Source: Luminiphilus sp.
GTDB taxonomy: Bacteria > Pseudomonadota > Gammaproteobacteria > Pseudomonadales > Halieaceae
Direction: 5' to 3'
Assembly: GCA_024638905.1 (NCBI GenBank)
Contig: JAHEJH010000034.1
Coordinates: forward strand, 1 to 9,139
DNA: 9,139 nucleotides
In this document: one piece after another, positions 1-6,866 of the stretch
How the letters are laid out: every line of letters begins with the position of its first letter
Numbering within the stretch: position 1 is the stretch's first letter
The notes under the pieces: generated by a model
What the model was told of the DNA's origin: nothing
Seen by the model: only the letters and a program-made list of their open reading frames with translations
The model's database searches: none
Position numbers and translations under genes: made by a program

Positions 1-415
1 AAGAGATGGCGGTCCATTGCATCGGTCCAAGAGCCTCTCTGAATGCCATCCTGCCAACTAGGATTGTTAGGAGGGGCAGCATGAAGTAACCCAGACTGAC
101 TTCAGTAGCGCGCCCGGCAGAAACTGCGTAAACGAATACTCCCCAATTCACGCTTAGAAGCACTGCCCCGAGCAGGCTCCAGATCAGCATGCTCGGCACT
201 TTTAGCAAAGACCAGGTAGCGCGGAGCCGGCCCGCCCAAATCAGGACAGCTGCCGCGACCGGCAGGCTCCAGATTGCCCGGTGTGCGACCACATCTTGCG
301 GCCGCACAGGATACGTCTCCACCCAATACAGCGCCGCCACACCCCAGATGATGTTAGCGACCACCGCCAGCGACAAACCGGTCTTCAATTCTTGCGCTGT
401 GTACTGCGTTGTCAT
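1..415 (-). CDS. rarD: RarD-type EamA/DMT family permease, N-terminal part (runs off the window start)
   Basis: Reading the minus strand from an ATG at 415-413 gives an open frame of 138 codons that leaves the window at base 1, so the C-terminal half is missing. The protein begins MTTQYTAQELKTGLSLAV and is very hydrophobic, with membrane segments at roughly residues 13-31, 50-62, 77-97 and 106-122. Family-typical stretches are NIIWGVAALYW (21-31), AHRAIWS (44-50), SVNWGVFVYAV (88-98) and EVSLGYFMLPLL (105-116); this layout matches RarD in the drug/metabolite transporter superfamily. RarD is an inner-membrane permease whose substrate is not established; the old name refers to chloramphenicol sensitivity. 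A TGA lies five codons upstream in frame, which limits the start. The ribosome binding site is weak (GAG about 11 bases before ATG). It is divergent from the serine protease. Family assignment is firm; the transported compound is unknown. Confidence 0.85.
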   Translation of the reverse strand, partial: MTTQYTAQELKTGLSLAVVANIIWGVAALYWVETYPVRPQDVVAHRAIWSLPVAAAVLIWAGRLRATWSLLKVPSMLIWSLLGAVLLSVNWGVFVYAVSAGRATEVSLGYFMLPLLTILVGRMAFREALGPMQWTAIS

Positions 416-536
416 AAATGCTTTATCTCACACCATTTGGCGTTGCGCTGTGGGTACCTGCCCGGGGGAGGTTACACCAGGCAAACCGGACGACAGACTG
501 ATTATCTAGCCTATTCTCCGGGCATTCGAGGATGCT
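416..536. other. Divergent intergenic gap between rarD and the serine protease gene
   Basis: This 121-base gap must hold the promoters of both flanking genes. I see no convincing paired -35/-10 elements on either strand. On plus, TATTCT near 512-517 could be a -10 box for the protease, but nothing resembling TTGACA lies at the right distance. No RNA gene or strong hairpin was seen. Open frames that run through this area overlap rarD and the protease and look like chance. Confidence 0.4.
528..532 (+). promoter_or_regulatory. Ribosome binding site that favours the start at 537
   Basis: GAGGA lies four bases before the ATG at 537. The later in-frame ATGs at 570 and 600 have no purine-rich sequence at a useful distance, so this site is the main argument for the longer reading frame. 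Confidence 0.55.
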
Positions 537-1298
537 ATGTTGCCCGACTGCGACCCTATTCGGCATCACATGCACCTCGCCCCGCGCTTACTCGTCACCA
601 TGGCCTTGGCTGCGGCCCTCCTCTCGGCCACCGTGACCGCATCCTTTGCTGATCCGCGAAAACCCCTGCCCGAGCATGTTGGTGGGTGGCAGCGCGCACT
701 TTTCCCACTCAGCATTCCCGTCACTCGACTGACTGAGGGGCGAATGCGCCATTTCACCGAGCACTGCACGGCAGTCGCCGTCACACCCGGCCCCAACAGT
801 ATTTTCGTGAGCGCCTGGCACTGCTTTGAGGACTACCGCTCCACCATCCTGCCAATACAGCTGGTCAATCCTCACACCGTAACGACGGTCCCCATGAAAC
901 TGCTCGAGTCCGGGGGCTCCATGCAGGAGGACTGGGCATTACTGACGCCGATTTCATCCCTCACCGTCGATACCTGGATCCCAATTTCCACTACCCCCCA
1001 TCACATCGGGCAACCGCTGATTGCCGCGGGCTTTACCCCGCAACCCAATCAAAGCACTGATGATACTGCCGACCGCTATCTCCTGGCCGATGTCACCTGT
1101 TCAGTGATCGACGCCAGCACTCATCCACCCGCTTCTGATTGCGTGGCAAAAAAAGGCGCGTCTGGTGGCGCCATGATTGCCTTAACCGACAGTGGCAGTG
1201 CAAGACTTCAGGGCATTATCTCGGCGGGAGACGGCGAAACGGTGAGCTACTTTTATCCTGCGCCGTCACTCATCCGTCGACTGGGCAGGCAGCGTTGA
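537..1298 (+). CDS. Exported trypsin-fold (S1-like) serine protease
   Basis: The 253-residue product has a signal peptide: a basic/histidine-containing N-region, a hydrophobic core around residues 17-35, and a likely signal peptidase cut after SFA (36-38). It should therefore act in the periplasm or outside the cell. The catalytic triad of the chymotrypsin fold is visible in order: His95 in SAWHCF, Asp132 in QEDWALL, and Ser209 in KKGASGGAM. A later GIISAGDG (227-234) fits the strand after the nucleophile. Cys77/Cys96 and Cys188/Cys202 are placed for disulfides. The motif around the nucleophile is GASGG, not the textbook GDSGG. Residues 1-11 precede a second Met (570), so the true N-terminus could be shorter. 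The substrate is unknown, and no inhibitor, secretion or regulator gene sits beside it. The 3' end overlaps trhO on the opposite strand by 33 bases. The protease fold is well supported; any specific function is not. Confidence 0.85.
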   Translation: MLPDCDPIRHHMHLAPRLLVTMALAAALLSATVTASFADPRKPLPEHVGGWQRALFPLSIPVTRLTEGRMRHFTEHCTAVAVTPGPNSIFVSAWHCFEDYRSTILPIQLVNPHTVTTVPMKLLESGGSMQEDWALLTPISSLTVDTWIPISTTPHHIGQPLIAAGFTPQPNQSTDDTADRYLLADVTCSVIDASTHPPASDCVAKKGASGGAMIALTDSGSARLQGIISAGDGETVSYFYPAPSLIRRLGRQR

Positions 1299-2249
1299 CT
1301 CACCGCGCGTCTGTCGCGCAGGTGGCGGTCCGCCAATATGCTGCTCTCCTCGCGTGGCAGCCAGCTCCACCTGCTTCTGACGTTCCTGAAAGCGCGCCTG
1401 CTTGGTCGCCGTGAGGTCACCGAAGCAACGGGGGCAGGAAACGCCTTTCTCATAGTGCGCGGATGCCTTATCCGCCTCAGTGATGGGATGGCGGCAGGCA
1501 TAACACTGGTCAAAACTGCCTTTTTCAAGCCGGTGATTCACCGCAACGCGAGAGTCAAAAACGAAGCATTCGCCCTCCCACCGTGATTCTGACTCGGGGA
1601 TGTCTTCGAGGTATTTCAAAATACCGCCCTGCAAATGCCAGACGTCTTCAAATCCTTGGGATACCAAATAAGAGGTCGACTTTTCGCAACGGATACCTCC
1701 GGTGCAAAACATGGCCACCTTAGTGTGACGAACCGGGTCGAGATTGTTTTGGACCCACTCCGGAAAATCGCGAAAGCTCTGTGTGCTCGGGTTGACTGCA
1801 CCCCGGAAGCTGCCGATGGCCACTTCATAATCATTCCGTGTGTCGACCACCAAACACTCCGGGTCATCGATCAGCGCATTCCATTCGGAGGGCGTGGCAT
1901 AGCGGCCGACGCAGGCCGTCGGGTCAACGTCTTCCACGCCCATCGTGACGATTTCCCGCTTCAGCTTCACCTTCATCCGATGAAAAGGTGCCGCGGCGTG
2001 ATAGGACTCCTTCCAGTCGAGCGCATGAAGGCGAGGATCTTGACGCAACCAAGCAATCACGGTGTCGACCCCCGCGCGGCTTCCCGCAATGGTGCCATTG
2101 ATGCCTTCTCGTGCGAGCAATAGCGTGCCCTTGATTCCCGCCTCTGCACACACTGCCAGCAGAGGCGGCTTCAGATTGGCAAAGTCGTCGAGCGCCACAA
2201 ATCGGTAAAGCGCCGCAACAACCTGATCAGACTTTGATTCCTGCGACAT
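1266..2249 (-). CDS. trhO: tRNA uridine(34) hydroxylase TrhO (YceA, rhodanese-domain)
   Basis: The 327-residue product matches the TrhO/YceA family. TrhO uses O2 to hydroxylate uridine 34 of certain tRNAs to 5-hydroxyuridine, the precursor of the cmo5U-type wobble modifications. An N-terminal ferredoxin-like domain (about 10-110, with GTLLLAREGINGTIAG at 41-56) is followed by a rhodanese domain (about 125-220). Its active-site loop is CTGGIRCEKS, with Cys182 as the expected catalytic residue and Cys188 next to it. A C-terminal Cys4 cluster (Cys249, Cys252, Cys272, Cys275) looks like a metal-binding knuckle. The tail after about residue 295 is low-complexity and probably not conserved. The ATG is in a TAATG junction with bolA and has no clear ribosome binding site, which suggests translational coupling. 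Its 3' end lies inside the convergent protease gene. Identity is firm. Confidence 0.95.
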   Translation of the reverse strand: MSQESKSDQVVAALYRFVALDDFANLKPPLLAVCAEAGIKGTLLLAREGINGTIAGSRAGVDTVIAWLRQDPRLHALDWKESYHAAAPFHRMKVKLKREIVTMGVEDVDPTACVGRYATPSEWNALIDDPECLVVDTRNDYEVAIGSFRGAVNPSTQSFRDFPEWVQNNLDPVRHTKVAMFCTGGIRCEKSTSYLVSQGFEDVWHLQGGILKYLEDIPESESRWEGECFVFDSRVAVNHRLEKGSFDQCYACRHPITEADKASAHYEKGVSCPRCFGDLTATKQARFQERQKQVELAATRGEQHIGGPPPARQTRGESTLPAQSTDE

Positions 2250-2566
2250 TACTTGCCGGTACCGCCACGACAGTCGGGTGAATCAGGTGCGGCCACCGTC
2301 TCTGCCCACTCTTCCGGGGTATAGGTGTGCAGCGCCAGCGCGTGGATCGGCCCCGCAAGCCACTCGGCGAGTACACCGTAGACCCGCTGGTGACGCTTGA
2401 CGCTGCGCTCACCAGAGAACTGCTCTGTCACCAGTACTACTTTAAAATGCGTTTCGGAGTCAGGCGGGACGCTGTGACGGAAACTCTCATTTTCCACAGA
2501 GAGCTCACGCGGCTGGAACGCAGCCTCGAGCGCTGCTGTGATTTCAGACTGGACTGTCATACGCAT
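2249..2566 (-). CDS. bolA: BolA family protein
   Basis: The 105-residue product matches E. coli BolA in length and in motifs along its whole length: a helix with AALEAAFQP (11-19), ESFRHSVP (27-34), SETHFKVVLV (37-46), FSGERSVKRH (50-59), and IHALALHTYTPEEW (74-87). It even has the C-terminal PDCRGG (97-102), like the PCRG of E. coli BolA. His75 and Cys99 are candidate cluster ligands. BolA proteins pair with monothiol glutaredoxins in iron-sulfur handling, and E. coli BolA also acts as a stress-linked transcription factor affecting cell shape and biofilm. It is cytoplasmic. The start could be Met1 (2566) or Met3 (2560); neither has a strong ribosome binding site. The stop codon shares a base with the trhO start, so the two genes are almost certainly one transcript. 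Confidence 0.93.
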   Translation of the reverse strand: MRMTVQSEITAALEAAFQPRELSVENESFRHSVPPDSETHFKVVLVTEQFSGERSVKRHQRVYGVLAEWLAGPIHALALHTYTPEEWAETVAAPDSPDCRGGTGK

Positions 2567-2584
2567 GTCCGCTTATCAGGGCAT

Positions 2585-2605
2585 GCTATTTTACTTTGAA
2601 ATAGC
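2585..2605. repeat. Perfect 7-bp inverted repeat, possible operator
   Basis: GCTATTT (2585-2591) and AAATAGC (2599-2605) are exact reverse complements separated by 7 bases. The inner bases A2593 and T2597 also pair, giving a 21-bp dyad centred on 2595. It lies in the 68-base gap between the divergent bolA and RDD genes. On minus, ATTTTA at 2588-2593 reads TAAAAT, a good -10 box match 22-27 bases before the bolA start, so a bound protein would block it. No matching -35 box was found. The arms have no GC-rich stem or T-run, so this is not a standard terminator. Confidence 0.45.
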
Positions 2606-2634
2606 GCCCGAATGTTTTGGATCAATAACACACC

Positions 2635-3093
2635 ATGAACGTCTCCCCTTACAACGATCAGGATCTGCCACCACCCCCTCTCTGGCGACATGGGTTGGCC
2701 ATGCTCTATGACACATTGCTGGTCGTACCTCTATTCATGGCCGCAGCGGGGGTCTGGGTGGCCATCCTCGGACCAACGGACTCCCTTAACGATCCCGCTG
2801 TGCCCGCCGGCCTACAGCGACTGAGCTGGCTGCTGATCCTGCTCCTGTTTTTCGGGATTTTCTGGCGACGCGCCGGGCAGACCCTCGGCATGCAAGCCTG
2901 GCGGATCAAGTTGGTCACCGATTCGGGAGGCCCACCAACCTGGCGGCAGGTGGCGGTGCGCGTGCTGGGTGCGCTGCTCTCGGCTTTCAGTCTAGGGGCC
3001 GGCTATTGGTGGCGTTTCGTTCCGCCGCATCGGCGTTACTGGCATGATCGCCTGTCGCAAACCTATTTAGTGCTGATACCGAAAGATCGCTAG
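2635..3093 (+). CDS. RDD-family inner-membrane protein
   Basis: The 152-residue product has three predicted membrane segments (about 24-46, 62-79 and 105-124) and the hallmarks of the RDD family: an Arg...Asp pair in the first helix region (RHGLAMLYD, 18-26), GQTLGMQAWRIKLV (81-94) after helix two, and a closing RRYWHDRLSQT (133-143) with Asp138. The N-terminal tail (1-16) is proline-rich and polar. RDD proteins are small membrane proteins of mostly unknown role; a few have been linked to ion or sodium transport, but nothing here shows that. The gene is divergent from bolA and converges on lptG with 24 bases between stops. No good ribosome binding site precedes the ATG (GGA lies too far upstream). 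The family call is good; the function is unknown. Confidence 0.85.
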   Translation: MNVSPYNDQDLPPPPLWRHGLAMLYDTLLVVPLFMAAAGVWVAILGPTDSLNDPAVPAGLQRLSWLLILLLFFGIFWRRAGQTLGMQAWRIKLVTDSGGPPTWRQVAVRVLGALLSAFSLGAGYWWRFVPPHRRYWHDRLSQTYLVLIPKDR

Positions 3094-3117
3094 CCCCATC
3101 CCGAAACCAAAGTTGGG

Positions 3118-4179
3118 TCAGGCGCGACGCCACAAGAGCCATGTGCCGCCCAACCAACACACCGCGATGGGAACCAGTGCAGCCACTAGGGGGTCGTAAC
3201 CGAAAATGAGGCTGGCCGGACCGAAGAAATCCTGACTGATCCGAAAAACTACCCCGACGATAACGCCAACGAATATTCTGGCGCCCATAGTGCCTTCTCG
3301 AAGCGGGCCAAAAATAAACGACATCGCCACCAACACCAATCCGAGTGTGGCTAGGGGCTGTAGCAATTTGCGCCAAAAAGCCAACTCGATATCAACAAAC
3401 ACCATACCTTGTTGCTTCAGATACTGCGCATAGGGCCATAGTTCCAGTACGGGTAGCGTCTCAGGTTCCACAACATCCAGTGTCAACAGCTGTGGTGTGA
3501 TGGCGGTATCCCAACGCCACAGAGTCGCCTCCTCGGTAGCAGTGCGATCTGACTCAAGGCGTGTCAGCTTCACCTGCTCCAGCACCCAGTGGTCTCCAGC
3601 GTGGGTGGCCCGCTCAGCCATCAACGTACTCTGCAGCCGGCGGTTGTCATCAAAACTCAGCAGCGTCACGCCGTAAGCGACGCCGCCACGCTGCACAGCG
3701 TCAACATGCACAAACGTATTGCCGTCTCGGTTCCAGGCGCCAAATCGTCCCGCCACCGCTGACTCAGAGCGTTGAGCCAAAGCCCGGTGACTCATGGCCA
3801 ACTGTTCGGTATGAGGTGCAATAAACTCCCCTACCGAGAACCCCACTGCCGCCATGAGCAATGCCGGCTTTAACACCATTGTCGCCATGGAGAACATCGA
3901 TACGCCCGCGGCGCGTATCACCACCAACTCACTCGAAGCGGCAAGCCTGCCAAGCCCGATAAGAGCGCCGATCAGCGCGGCAAAAGGCACGAACTCATGC
4001 ACTCGTCTGGGCAGGGTATAACCCACATAAATCAGGATATCGAGAAAACTGTAGCCGTCTCGCATGTCATCGGTTTCATCGACAATCGATGTCAGCGCAT
4101 CCAGACCCACGAGAAGCAGCAACACCCCCAAGGTGGCCAGAAGGACGGAGCGCCCGACATACAAATCGAACTTACCCAC
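3118..4179 (-). CDS. lptG: LPS export system permease LptG
   Basis: The 353-residue product is an LptG/LptF-type (YjgP/YjgQ) permease. With LptF it forms the inner-membrane core of the LptB2FG transporter, which extracts lipopolysaccharide and passes it through LptC to the periplasmic bridge. Three N-terminal membrane helices (about 12-30, 62-82 and 100-120) and three C-terminal ones (about 272-291, 299-320 and 330-350) flank a periplasmic beta-rich domain (about 121-265). Typical stretches are LIGLGRLAASSELVVIRAAG (73-92), containing the coupling region that contacts the LptB ATPase, and GARIFVGVIVGV (299-310). The start is GTG at 4179-4177, within the last codons of lptF; no ATG exists in frame nearby, and an AAGGTG ribosome binding site sits just upstream. 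Overlap with lptF is 8 bases. LptG is told from LptF by being second in the operon and by sequence. Confidence 0.95.
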   Translation of the reverse strand: MGKFDLYVGRSVLLATLGVLLLLVGLDALTSIVDETDDMRDGYSFLDILIYVGYTLPRRVHEFVPFAALIGALIGLGRLAASSELVVIRAAGVSMFSMATMVLKPALLMAAVGFSVGEFIAPHTEQLAMSHRALAQRSESAVAGRFGAWNRDGNTFVHVDAVQRGGVAYGVTLLSFDDNRRLQSTLMAERATHAGDHWVLEQVKLTRLESDRTATEEATLWRWDTAITPQLLTLDVVEPETLPVLELWPYAQYLKQQGMVFVDIELAFWRKLLQPLATLGLVLVAMSFIFGPLREGTMGARIFVGVIVGVVFRISQDFFGPASLIFGYDPLVAALVPIAVCWLGGTWLLWRRA

Positions 4180-5260
4180 GCATCACCTTCCAGCGCTTGC
4201 TGATGCGCTCCCACTGCAACAACATCAGTGCCAACACTGCAAAACCAACGTGGACGGCCAGCATTAGACTGGGGCCTTGGCCCGACTCAATGGCACTGCG
4301 GCCCTGCGTCATACCGAGGAAATACAGAAGCAACACCACCATGGCAGGGCCTATCTTTGCGTAGCGCCCACGCCTCGCATCCGTGCGGCTTAGCGCGAGC
4401 GCGATCACGGCGATGGCAGGCACCATGACCGGCAACGACAGGCGCCACCAAAGGGCTCCCCTGAGTCGGGGGTCGTCACTAACCCAAAGGTCAGCGGAAG
4501 CAACCGATTCAACTTTACCGCTGCGGCGCAGACTATTCTGGGACTCTGGAATCAACTCCCCATAAAGGTTGAATGTAATCTCCTCCAAGGTCCGCTCGCC
4601 CGGCTCACCGCGATAGCGACTGCCGCCCCTCAATTCCAGGTATCGCCGACCACTCTCCTCAGCGAGAACGATCGCCCCTTCACGGGCGAACGTTGCGGTG
4701 AAAAGGTCCTCTGTCGAGCCGGGTGTGCGCTCAAAAACGAAGATGTTGTGCATCAATCCGTCGTCATCGATGCGCTCCGCGTAAGTGACGTAATCGCCTC
4801 TGCGCTGTTTGCGGAACCGACCCTCGTTCAGCATGTGCAGCCCCTCGGCAGAGCGGGGATTGTCCAGCAGCACTTGCGCTCTAGCGGAGCCTTCGGGCGC
4901 TATAAGGAGCGAGAGTGCTGCCACCGCAAGGGTTACCACCACAGCCGGCACCATGACAAAGACAGCGAGCTTGCCAGGACCCACGCCACAGGCGCGCAAG
5001 ACCACCATCTCGCTTTCAGCGTAGAGCCGCCCCAGGCTGAGCAAAATTCCAATGAACAGACCCAGAGGCAGGATCATTTCAAAGAACCCCGGGAGCTTGA
5101 ATAACATGATGGGAAGTAGGACATCGCCGGTTAACGACCCGACTGCCGCCTCCGCTAAGTAGCGAATAAAGCGCCCAGCAAAGACCACCAGAAACAGCAC
5201 AAAGCTGACCGCAACCGTGTGCAACAGAATGTCTCGCGTCAGGTATCGAAGGATCCGCAT
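4172..5260 (-). CDS. lptF: LPS export system permease LptF
   Basis: The 362-residue product begins MRILRYLTRDILLH, closely matching the opening of E. coli LptF (IIIRYLVRE), which supports the ATG at 5260. Membrane helices lie at about 13-36, 50-79, 98-121, 272-291, 302-318 and 330-349, with a periplasmic beta-jellyroll domain between about 122 and 265. The stretch LGRLYAESEMVVLRACG (76-92) is the conserved cytoplasmic coupling region that meets LptB. It pairs with LptG in lipopolysaccharide extraction and is normally essential in Gram-negative bacteria. The gene is first in a two-gene operon, overlapping lptG by 8 bases, and is divergent from pepA. No strong ribosome binding site precedes the start. 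Identity is firm. Confidence 0.95.
   Translation of the reverse strand: MRILRYLTRDILLHTVAVSFVLFLVVFAGRFIRYLAEAAVGSLTGDVLLPIMLFKLPGFFEMILPLGLFIGILLSLGRLYAESEMVVLRACGVGPGKLAVFVMVPAVVVTLAVAALSLLIAPEGSARAQVLLDNPRSAEGLHMLNEGRFRKQRRGDYVTYAERIDDDGLMHNIFVFERTPGSTEDLFTATFAREGAIVLAEESGRRYLELRGGSRYRGEPGERTLEEITFNLYGELIPESQNSLRRSGKVESVASADLWVSDDPRLRGALWWRLSLPVMVPAIAVIALALSRTDARRGRYAKIGPAMVVLLLYFLGMTQGRSAIESGQGPSLMLAVHVGFAVLALMLLQWERISKRWKVMRG
4184..4191 (-). promoter_or_regulatory. Ribosome binding site of lptG, inside lptF
   Basis: The minus strand reads GGAAGGTG here, ending four bases before the GTG start at 4179-4177. It lies within the last codons of lptF and fixes the non-ATG start of lptG, so the two subunits are probably made by coupled translation. 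Confidence 0.65.
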
Positions 5261-5366
5261 CAGGTCAGATAAACCGCGCCAAAATGATAAAGGGTTATTT
5301 CGTTAACGGCGCCGCCATCATACACTAGCGGCCCGCTTCGAAACTCAACAACCTACAGGACCACCA
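5261..5366. promoter_or_regulatory. Divergent promoter region between lptF and pepA
   Basis: The 106-base gap must drive lptF to the left and pepA to the right. Two -10-like boxes overlap back to back: TACACT on plus (5321-5326) for pepA, and TATGAT on minus (5322-5317) for lptF. The matching -35 boxes are poor: TTTCGT at 5298-5303 for pepA, and TTGAGT on minus (5348-5343) with a long 20-base spacer for lptF. Two short palindromes abut at 5301-5313: CGTTAACG (5301-5308) and GGCGCC (5308-5313). A good ribosome binding site for pepA, AGGA at 5357-5360, lies six bases before its ATG. Confidence 0.4.
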
Positions 5367-6866
5367 ATGGCTACATTGAGCATTACCGCAAGGACCGCAG
5401 GATCAGCTGAGCTGATCAAAACCCAGGCACTAGCCATTCTGATGCCCGAGAGAAAAACGCTGTCTCCCCTACTGAAAGCGCTGGATAAGCGCCTGGGTGG
5501 CACAGTGGCGAGATCGCTGCACAACGGTGATTTCACAGGAGCCACCGGGAGTCACATCTGGCTGCCCGGCGCAGACGGCGTCGAGAGGTTGCTGCTAATC
5601 GGCTGCGGCGATCCGAGCAAGCTCAACGTCGCACAATCCAAAAAAATCAGTGAAGCACTATCGCGCGCACTTGTGGCAAGCCCCGCCAAGGACGCGCAGA
5701 TCCTGATGGAGTGTCTGACGCAAAAAACGAAAAACCCCGCTGCGCTGATGGAGCAAATGAGCCTGTCCCTCTCGTTGGCACACTATCAATACGGCCAAAC
5801 GTTGAATAAACGCAAGAAAGCCGAGCGAGCGCTGAAAAAAGTTGCCATTCTGCCGGGCGCCCTGTGCGACATGGCGGCGGCCCGTCGCGCCGTGCTCGCA
5901 GGTGTCGCGACAGGCCAAGGCAGCAACTTAACCCGCCAACTGGTCAATTTACCCGGCAACATCTGCACTCCCAAATTCCTTGCCAGCGAAGCGAGGCGGC
6001 TCGCCCGCTCGGATAAAAACCTGACCGCCACCATCGTCGATGAACGAAAAATGGCGGAACTGGGCATGCACTCTCTACTGTCGGTAGGGAATGGATCAGA
6101 GCAACCGTCTCAACTCATCATCATTAAATATCAGGGTGCCGCGAGCAGCGCCCGCCCCTACTGCTTGGTGGGCAAAGGCATCACATTCGACACCGGCGGC
6201 ATCAGCCTGAAGCCGGGCGCCAAAATGGACGAGATGAAGTTTGATATGGGCGGTGCGGGATCCGTATTCGGTGCGCTCAAGGCGGCCGCCATGATGAAAC
6301 TGCCCATCAATATTGTCGGGGTCATCGCGGCTGCAGAGAACATGCCGAGTGGACGGGCGACCAAGCCCGGCGATGTGATCACGAGCATGTCAGGCAAAAC
6401 GATCGAAATTCTCAACACTGATGCCGAGGGCCGCCTAGTGCTGTGCGACGCACTCACCTACGTGGCGCGATTCTCGCCCCTCGAGGTCGTTGATATCGCC
6501 ACTTTAACTGGCGCCATCATTGTGTCATTGGGGCAGGAGGCGACAGGCATCTTCTCCAATGACGACCACCTTGCCAACAGCCTGCTCAGTGCGGGAGAGC
6601 GCAGTCATGACCGCGGATGGCGATTCCCGATTTGGGAGGAATACCATCGGCAGCTCGACAGTCATTTTGCGGATCTGGCCAATATTGGCACCGGTGGCGC
6701 GGGGAGTATTACAGCGGCCTGCTTCCTTTCTCAATTTGCAGAAGACTATAAATGGGCACACCTGGACATCGCGGGCACCGCATTCAGAAGCGCCCCCAAA
6801 GGCGCTACGGGTAGACCCGTACCCATGCTGGTTCAGTATCTGCGTGAGCGTGCGGGAGTCCTGTGA
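5367..6866 (+). CDS. pepA: Leucyl/cytosol aminopeptidase PepA (M17)
   Basis: The 499-residue product is a full-length M17 leucyl aminopeptidase, a hexameric two-metal enzyme that removes N-terminal residues from peptides in the cytoplasm. The C-terminal catalytic domain (about 170-499) shows all expected residues: metal ligands Lys270 and Asp275 in GKGITFDTGG, Asp293, and Asp352 and Glu354 in the signature NTDAEGRL (350-357). The catalytic Lys282 and Arg356 are also present. This numbering equals that of E. coli PepA, so the N-terminal domain (1-160) is also collinear in length. E. coli PepA also binds DNA, in carAB regulation and in Xer recombination at cer sites; whether this one does cannot be told from the sequence. 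AGGA six bases before the ATG supports the start. It overlaps holC by 4 bases and heads a pepA-holC-valS cluster. Confidence 0.97.
   Translation: MATLSITARTAGSAELIKTQALAILMPERKTLSPLLKALDKRLGGTVARSLHNGDFTGATGSHIWLPGADGVERLLLIGCGDPSKLNVAQSKKISEALSRALVASPAKDAQILMECLTQKTKNPAALMEQMSLSLSLAHYQYGQTLNKRKKAERALKKVAILPGALCDMAAARRAVLAGVATGQGSNLTRQLVNLPGNICTPKFLASEARRLARSDKNLTATIVDERKMAELGMHSLLSVGNGSEQPSQLIIIKYQGAASSARPYCLVGKGITFDTGGISLKPGAKMDEMKFDMGGAGSVFGALKAAAMMKLPINIVGVIAAAENMPSGRATKPGDVITSMSGKTIEILNTDAEGRLVLCDALTYVARFSPLEVVDIATLTGAIIVSLGQEATGIFSNDDHLANSLLSAGERSHDRGWRFPIWEEYHRQLDSHFADLANIGTGGAGSITAACFLSQFAEDYKWAHLDIAGTAFRSAPKGATGRPVPMLVQYLRERAGVL
6854..6858 (+). promoter_or_regulatory. Ribosome binding site of holC, inside pepA
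   Basis: GGGAG lies four bases before the GTG at 6863. It supports that non-ATG start, which overlaps the pepA stop in a GTGA junction. Confidence 0.6.

Noticed and set aside
281..652. Plus-strand frames starting at 189 and 281 spanning rarD and the protease start.
   Set aside because: They overlap two real genes, have unlikely composition and no motif; rarD on minus explains the first half.
1635..2123. A 162-codon plus-strand frame across trhO.
   Set aside because: It is the complement of the TrhO coding sequence and resembles no family I know.
3094..3117. A possible bidirectional terminator between the RDD gene and lptG.
   Set aside because: Only a CCCA/TGGG pair with a 15-base loop is present, with no T-run, which is too weak to call.
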